From the NCBI GenBank assembly GCA_003233075.1, contig QIKQ01000007.1:1-10101 (forward strand): a stretch of DNA of 10,101 nt, written 5' to 3'. Source of the DNA: Gammaproteobacteria bacterium. Its GTDB lineage: Bacteria > Pseudomonadota > Gammaproteobacteria > SZUA-21. Each line of letters begins with the position of its first letter. Positions within the stretch are counted from its first letter, which is position 1. A program made the translations under genes and the position numbers. The notes under the pieces are model-generated. The model searched no databases, had not been told where the DNA came from, and worked only from the letters and a program-made list of their open reading frames with translations. Shown in pieces: positions 6,843 through 10,101 of this stretch.

Positions 6843-7280
6843 ATGCAAAATAATGAATTTTTGACCGCAAGTGATGCTGAAGTCGCTTTTTACAGGGCTT
6901 TTGAGAGAGCTGATGTCAAGCAAATGATGCAAGTTTGGGCCAGCGACGATGATTTACTCTGCGTCCACCCAATGGGTATTATAAATCAAGGACTTAGCTT
7001 AGTTACGGAAAGTTGGCGACAAATTTTCCTAGCAGGTAAAAAAATGCATTTTGAAATTAGCGATGAACAGAGAAAGGAAACAGACGACATAGCAATTCAC
7101 ATCGTGACTGAAAACATATACATGCATGGTGATCCAAAGCCTAGACCACCTATTGTTGCTACCAATATATACAAACTGACCAATCAGGGTTGGAAAATGA
7201 TTCTACACCATGCTTCGCCTTCAGTAATTGATCCCATTCGCGAACGAACTAGCCCAAACCTGAATAAGCATTTACATTAA
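6843..7280 (+). CDS. SnoaL/NTF2-like cone-fold protein of unknown function
   Basis: A 145-residue soluble protein with the pattern of bacterial NTF2-like (SnoaL / DUF4440 type) proteins: an N-terminal helix AEVAFYRAFERADVKQMMQVWA (12-33), then DDDLLCVHPMG (35-45), G-LSLVTESWRQIF (50-62), and the C-terminal strands ATNIYKLTNQGWKMILHHASP (106-126). The fold forms a cone with a pocket and is used both by small-molecule isomerases/hydrolases and by non-enzymatic ligand-binding proteins; conserved His42 and His122/His123 could line the pocket. There is no signal peptide or membrane segment. It is transcribed alone, divergent from the giant gene and convergent with the exonuclease gene 43 bases away. 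No good Shine-Dalgarno precedes the ATG. The fold is reasonably sure; no substrate can be named. Confidence 0.82.
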   Translation: MQNNEFLTASDAEVAFYRAFERADVKQMMQVWASDDDLLCVHPMGIINQGLSLVTESWRQIFLAGKKMHFEISDEQRKETDDIAIHIVTENIYMHGDPKPRPPIVATNIYKLTNQGWKMILHHASPSVIDPIRERTSPNLNKHLH

Positions 7281-7323
7281 TCAGTTGGCTCGTAGCGAGT
7301 GTGCATAAGGTCTGCGAGAACAT

Positions 7324-8118
7324 TTAGATGTCATAGTCAATGATCAGTGGAGCATGATCCGAAAAGCGCTTACGCTTATAAATAGACGCCTTTTTAGCTG
7401 CTTTGGCAATTCCCGGGGTCACGACTTGGTAATCAATACGCCAGCCTACGTTGTTCGCCCATGCCTGACCACGATTCGACCACCAGGTATATTCATCTGC
7501 CTTTTGATTTACCTCGCGAAAAGCGTCAATAAACCCACGATGGCCAAATAATTGGTCCATCCAAGCTCTTTCTTCTGGCAAAAATCCCGAATTTTTCTGA
7601 TTGCCACGCCAATTTTTTATATCGATTTTTTTATGCGCAATATTCCAATCACCACAAATAACAAAATCACGACGTTGACGTCGCATTTTTTTCATCTTTT
7701 CATCCAGAAAGTCCATCACCTGGTATTTAAATTCTTGGCGAATTTCCTTTGATGAGCCAGAGGGTAAATAAATTGAAGCAATACTTAAATTTCGATTATT
7801 CACTTTAAAATCAAATTGTAAATAGCGCCCTTCTTGATCAAATAAGTCCCATTCTAATCCTACTTTCACTCTGTCGGGTTTATGTCGGCTATAAATAGCA
7901 ACACCACTGTAACCCTTTTTCTGTGCTGAATGGTACTCGGAGTAATAATTTTTTGGCCAAAATATTTTATCTTCTAGTTGATCGATTTGCGCTTTGATTT
8001 CTTGGACGCAAATGACATCCGCGTTTTGACGTTTCATCCATTCAAAAAATCCTTTCTTAGCCGCCGCTCGAATACCATTAACATTAACCGATATCACTCT
8101 AAACATAGTACTACTCAT
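7324..8118 (-). CDS. Exodeoxyribonuclease III (AP endonuclease), Crc-like subfamily
   Basis: A Mg-dependent exonuclease/AP endonuclease of the exonuclease III family, expected to cut DNA 5' of abasic sites and trim 3' ends in base excision repair. Active-site elements are all present: N12/N14 (SVNVNGIRAA), Glu40 (CVQEIKA), Tyr117 (IYLPSG), Asp157 and Asn159 (CGDWNIAHKK), Asp229 (GWRIDYQ), and the Asp254-His255 pair (FSDHAPLI). Along its length it looks more like Pseudomonas Crc than E. coli XthA (KNWR, GFLPEERAWMD, WRIDYQVVTPG), but Crc has lost the catalytic residues kept here, so an enzyme is the better call. Length 264 is normal. The first ATG (8118) adds MSST; the internal ATG at 8106 gives MFRVISVNVNG, the usual family start, and may be the true one, as neither has a strong Shine-Dalgarno. 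Divergent from pyrE by 94 bases. Confidence 0.93.
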   Translation of the reverse strand: MSSTMFRVISVNVNGIRAAAKKGFFEWMKRQNADVICVQEIKAQIDQLEDKIFWPKNYYSEYHSAQKKGYSGVAIYSRHKPDRVKVGLEWDLFDQEGRYLQFDFKVNNRNLSIASIYLPSGSSKEIRQEFKYQVMDFLDEKMKKMRRQRRDFVICGDWNIAHKKIDIKNWRGNQKNSGFLPEERAWMDQLFGHRGFIDAFREVNQKADEYTWWSNRGQAWANNVGWRIDYQVVTPGIAKAAKKASIYKRKRFSDHAPLIIDYDI

Positions 8119-8212
8119 TTACCTTGTTTCGTTTTAAAATATAACACCAAGACCATTGTAGCAGTTAATGTAGCCGTAAACTTAGCTTAATAATTAAAGG
8201 TTAGTCACAAAC
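8119..8212. promoter_or_regulatory. Divergent promoter region, exonuclease III / pyrE
   Basis: Both genes start at its edges, so promoters must lie in or near these 94 bases. No hexamer pair is convincing. On the minus side TATATT (about 8137-8142) is a possible -10 for the exonuclease gene. On the plus side AT-rich TTAATAATTAAAGG runs into the pyrE ribosome site (AAAGG, 8196-8200, 12 bases before the ATG, longer than ideal). No leader-peptide attenuator of the rph-pyrE type is visible. Confidence 0.35.
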
Positions 8213-8878
8213 ATGATCGAAAAATATCAACAAGAATTTATTGAATTCGCATTGTCGATTAAGGCACTAAGATTTGGTGAATTCACTCTTAAATCAGGCC
8301 GACTCAGTCCCTACTTTTTCAACACGGGTTTGTTTAATACGGGTAAAAGTTTGGCGCAACTAGCAAAATATTATGCAGCAACTTTAAATTCATCCAAGCT
8401 TAATTTTGACGTTATCTATGGCCCTGCCTACAAAGGCATTCCCTTAGCTGCAGCCACGAGCATCGCCCTCGCGACTGAATTTAATTTAGACAAGGCCTAT
8501 TCCTTTAATCGCAAAGAAGCCAAAAAACACGGCGAAGGTGGCAGCATCGTTGGATCAGAACTCAAGGGCAAGGTATTAATTATCGATGATGTTATATCAG
8601 CCGGCACATCAATTCGAGAATCAGTCGATGTTATTAAGTCTCAAGGCGCTGAAGTCGCAGGCGTGATTATATCAGTAGATCGACAAGAACGCGGCGAAGG
8701 CGATTTATCCGCGATTCAAGAAGTAGAACAGGAATATGGCATCGAAGTTTTAAGCATTATTAAACTCGAACATTTAATTCACTACATAGCACATATCCCC
8801 GTTGACACGGATTCTACGAACGAAGTGAAACGATATTACGCGGCTATAGAAAGCTATAAAGCACAATGGGGAATATAA
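8213..8878 (+). CDS. pyrE: Orotate phosphoribosyltransferase
   Basis: Catalyses orotate + PRPP to orotidine 5'-monophosphate + diphosphate, the fifth step of de novo pyrimidine synthesis, as a cytoplasmic homodimer. The 221 residues align end to end with E. coli PyrE: FIEFALS and LRFGEFTLKSGRLSPYFFN (19-37), YGPAYKGIPLA (69-79), FNRKEAKKHGEGG (98-110) containing the mobile catalytic loop with its Lys and His, the PRPP-binding motif VLIIDDVISAGTS (121-133), and SVDRQERG (154-161). Length is normal (E. coli 213). It stands alone rather than behind rph, divergent from the Crc-like exonuclease gene; a Crc-type gene beside pyrE is also the arrangement in Pseudomonas. Nothing is odd in the protein. 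Confidence 0.98.
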   Translation: MIEKYQQEFIEFALSIKALRFGEFTLKSGRLSPYFFNTGLFNTGKSLAQLAKYYAATLNSSKLNFDVIYGPAYKGIPLAAATSIALATEFNLDKAYSFNRKEAKKHGEGGSIVGSELKGKVLIIDDVISAGTSIRESVDVIKSQGAEVAGVIISVDRQERGEGDLSAIQEVEQEYGIEVLSIIKLEHLIHYIAHIPVDTDSTNEVKRYYAAIESYKAQWGI

Positions 8879-8913
8879 AACTACACTGCAATTACGTTAA
8901 AAATTGACGCATT

Positions 8914-9013
8914 TATTCCTGCACTCGCAAGCTCCTGCAGGCTACACCCAGCAATGAATAAACATCCGTAGCCTGTAGGAAGCCGTTTGAAAAACGGCCG
9001 AGTACAGGAAATA
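8914..9013. repeat. Structured palindromic element (three-way junction)
   Basis: An outer stem pairs 8914-8927 with 8999-9013 (TATTCCTGCACTCG against CGAGTACAGGAAATA; one bulge and one mismatch, which becomes G-U in a minus-strand transcript). Inside are two hairpins. One pairs 8933-8945 with 8968-8980 (TCCTGCAGGCTAC / GTAGCCTGTAGGA, 13 bp with one G-U wobble, 22-base loop). The other pairs 8982-8988 with 8992-8998 (GCCGTTT-GAA-AAACGGC, perfect). The second hairpin abuts the outer stem directly. No T-run follows any stem, so it is not a classical terminator, though it lies in the convergent pyrE/permease gap and ends 17 bases past the permease stop. It has no sequence in common with the 19-120 element but the same plan of an outer stem enclosing hairpins. 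Confidence 0.75.
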
Positions 9014-9029
9014 CTAGCTTAGTTTCAAA

Positions 9030-9821
9030 CTAGGTTAAATTAATTGCAGAATCAGCCTCGAAGATATTGCGCAATATAAGTTGCGCTCCAATTAATACTG
9101 TCACAATTTCAAATCCGCGTTTAATGAATTTATTGCCTGCGACAATCGATAAGTGCGCACCAATATATCCTCCAATTAAGGAACCCAATAACAACGCTGG
9201 CAGCCAAGACCATTCAATGTGACTTAAAAAACCGAGTGTCACTGCGCCAAGGCCATTCCAAAATAGTCCCACTAATATTAATGTGTAGGCAACCGCTCGT
9301 TTGTAATCTAAGCCAAACCAACTCACGAGTAATAGGGTTACAAATAATCCCGTTCCCGACGTCAGCGATCCATTTAAAATACCGACGAAAAAAATACCTG
9401 CGCCACCCATTAGGTATCCCCGCCTATTTTGATTTTTAGGCTGATAGTTTTGGCCTAAGCTCTCTTTAAAAAATGAATAAATACCTAAGCTTGCGGTCAA
9501 TACGCCTAAGGCAATTTCTGCGTGAGATCCTTTGACACCCACGATTAGATTAGCGCCTATAAAAACTCCTGGCAAACCAGTGGCTAATATGAAAACCGCA
9601 AATTGCCGCTGTAAGTGGCTTTCCTTCCAGTGCCGAATGGTAGCACCCACGCCTAATGCGACACTCGCGACTTTATGCGTTGCAAGTGCAACCGAAAATG
9701 TTAAGCCGAAAAATATAACAACAGGCAATTGAATTAGACCCGCGCCTCCCCCAGAAAATGCTGAGAAAATATTCGCCACGAGTGATACCAGAAAAAGAAT
9801 AAATTGGTTTAGAGGATCCAT
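9030..9821 (-). CDS. TauE/SafE-family membrane permease (sulfite exporter type)
   Basis: An inner-membrane protein of 263 residues, mostly hydrophobic, with about eight predicted helices in two similar halves, the usual plan of the TauE/SafE (formerly DUF81) family. The N-terminal repeat motif is FSAFSGGGAGLIQLPVVIFFG (20-40) and its counterpart in the second half is ILNGSLTSGTGLFVTLLLVSWFG. The halves are joined by a polar cytoplasmic-type stretch (SLGQNYQPKNQNRRG). Characterised relatives export sulfite, sulfoacetate or other small organosulfur anions, but most members have unknown substrates, so the name is a family label. It is convergent with pyrE and divergent from the gene entering at the right edge. 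The ATG at 9821 has no strong Shine-Dalgarno but gives a normal family N-terminus (MDPLNQFILFLVSLVANIFSAFSGG, written here only as start MDPLNQ). No partner gene fixes the substrate. Confidence 0.9.
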   Translation of the reverse strand: MDPLNQFILFLVSLVANIFSAFSGGGAGLIQLPVVIFFGLTFSVALATHKVASVALGVGATIRHWKESHLQRQFAVFILATGLPGVFIGANLIVGVKGSHAEIALGVLTASLGIYSFFKESLGQNYQPKNQNRRGYLMGGAGIFFVGILNGSLTSGTGLFVTLLLVSWFGLDYKRAVAYTLILVGLFWNGLGAVTLGFLSHIEWSWLPALLLGSLIGGYIGAHLSIVAGNKFIKRGFEIVTVLIGAQLILRNIFEADSAINLT

Positions 9822-10004
9822 TTATTGGCAGATACACCTATCATTTGAAAAATAATTTACATTTCGAATTATCAAAATAACAAAATTCTCTGGCTCTAAG
9901 CTCAATTTCGCCAGCTTTTTGCCGACACATTGAGTGATTAGAACTAATAAATTTGGCTAGGCCGCTAATTCCCTATTAACTCTAGTGTAAATTGTAAGGC
10001 AACC

Positions 10005-10037
10005 ATGTCAACTAAAAAGCTTTTATTCGAACAATGA
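10005..10037 (+). CDS. Possible 10-residue leader peptide ORF
   Basis: ATG at 10005 is preceded at 5 bases by TAAGG (9995-9999), the best ribosome-binding site in the window. It encodes MSTKKLLFEQ and stops at TGA (10035-10037), which overlaps the ATG of the next frame as ATGA. That layout fits a translationally coupled leader peptide. Alternatively it is chance, or the two frames are one gene split by a frameshift. The spacer to the divergent permease gene (9822-10004, 183 bases) shows no convincing promoter hexamers. Confidence 0.35.
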   Translation: MSTKKLLFEQ

Positions 10038-10101
10038 AGAAACGATCATTTATTAATGTACTAAGCCAAGCATTTTTCTCCTTAGTCATACTACACTCGC
10101 T
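10034..10101 (+). CDS. 5' end of a gene with a signal-peptide-like start (partial)
   Basis: Only the first 22 codons are in the window. MKKRSFINVLSQAFFSLVIL has a basic n-region (KKR) followed by a largely hydrophobic stretch, as in a Sec signal peptide or a first membrane helix, so the product is probably exported or inner-membrane. No family can be named. Its own ATG has no clear Shine-Dalgarno, and it overlaps the stop of the 10-codon ORF before it, so coupled initiation is plausible. Confidence 0.5.
   Translation, partial: MKKRSFINVLSQAFFSLVILHS

Noticed and set aside
7281..7323. GCTCG-TAG-CGAGT hairpin between the convergent NTF2-like and exonuclease genes
   Set aside because: Only 4-5 bp with a 3-base loop and no T-run; too weak to call a terminator.
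8982..8998. GCCGTTT-GAA-AAACGGC as a Rho-independent terminator for pyrE
   Set aside because: No T-run follows on either strand, and the hairpin is one arm of a larger three-way junction.
1392..9821. A sulfur-metabolism module (rhodanese + FGE/sulfatase-type domain + TauE/SafE exporter)
   Set aside because: The permease is some 2.5 kb beyond the giant gene's start, across three unrelated genes, and the FGE-like domain lacks the catalytic cysteines; the link is only by family names.
9890..9919. CTGGC...GCCAG followed by T-rich CTTTTTG as a terminator
   Set aside because: Only 5 bp of stem with a 15-base loop, in a divergent spacer where no transcript is expected to end.

Overview
The window is visibly AT-rich, with short spacers and compact genes. 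It looks like a gammaproteobacterial chromosome. The best evidence is a PyrE very close to the enterobacterial enzyme, divergently paired with an exonuclease III of the Crc-like subfamily; Pseudomonas also has a Crc-type gene next to pyrE. The genus cannot be told from the sequence. I see no rRNA, tRNA, CRISPR array, transposase or phage gene.

Left part (1-6491, genes on the minus strand). A perfectly paired four-armed palindromic repeat (19-120) lies downstream of what looks like one operon. In transcription order the operon holds: (i) a 1699-residue protein with two cyclic-nucleotide-binding domains, a rhodanese domain, about 900 residues of coiled coil, one membrane helix and a C-terminal formylglycine-generating-enzyme-like (SUMF1) domain; (ii) a ketohexokinase-like PfkB sugar kinase 17 bases later; (iii) a Rieske-type ferredoxin gene, starting 4 bases after the kinase stop, that ends at a probable nonsense codon and lacks its second pair of iron ligands.

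Middle (6492-8878). A 351-base divergent spacer carries a near-consensus CRP site and a 17-base AT palindrome. A SnoaL/NTF2-like protein is read to the right from it. Next come a convergent exonuclease III gene (minus strand) and, divergent from that, pyrE. These are DNA repair and pyrimidine synthesis housekeeping genes.

Right part (8879-10101). A second structured element, a three-way junction at 8914-9013, fills the convergent gap between pyrE and a TauE/SafE-family permease gene. The window ends with a possible 10-codon leader ORF overlapping, as ATGA, the first 22 codons of a gene whose product starts like a secreted or membrane protein.

The most unusual part is the giant protein and its setting. 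A cytoplasmic nucleotide-sensing and rhodanese head is joined by a very long rod to a membrane helix and a probably periplasmic FGE-like domain, and a CRP-like site lies upstream of the gene. Its function cannot be read from the sequence. A link to the co-transcribed sugar kinase is inference from position only.
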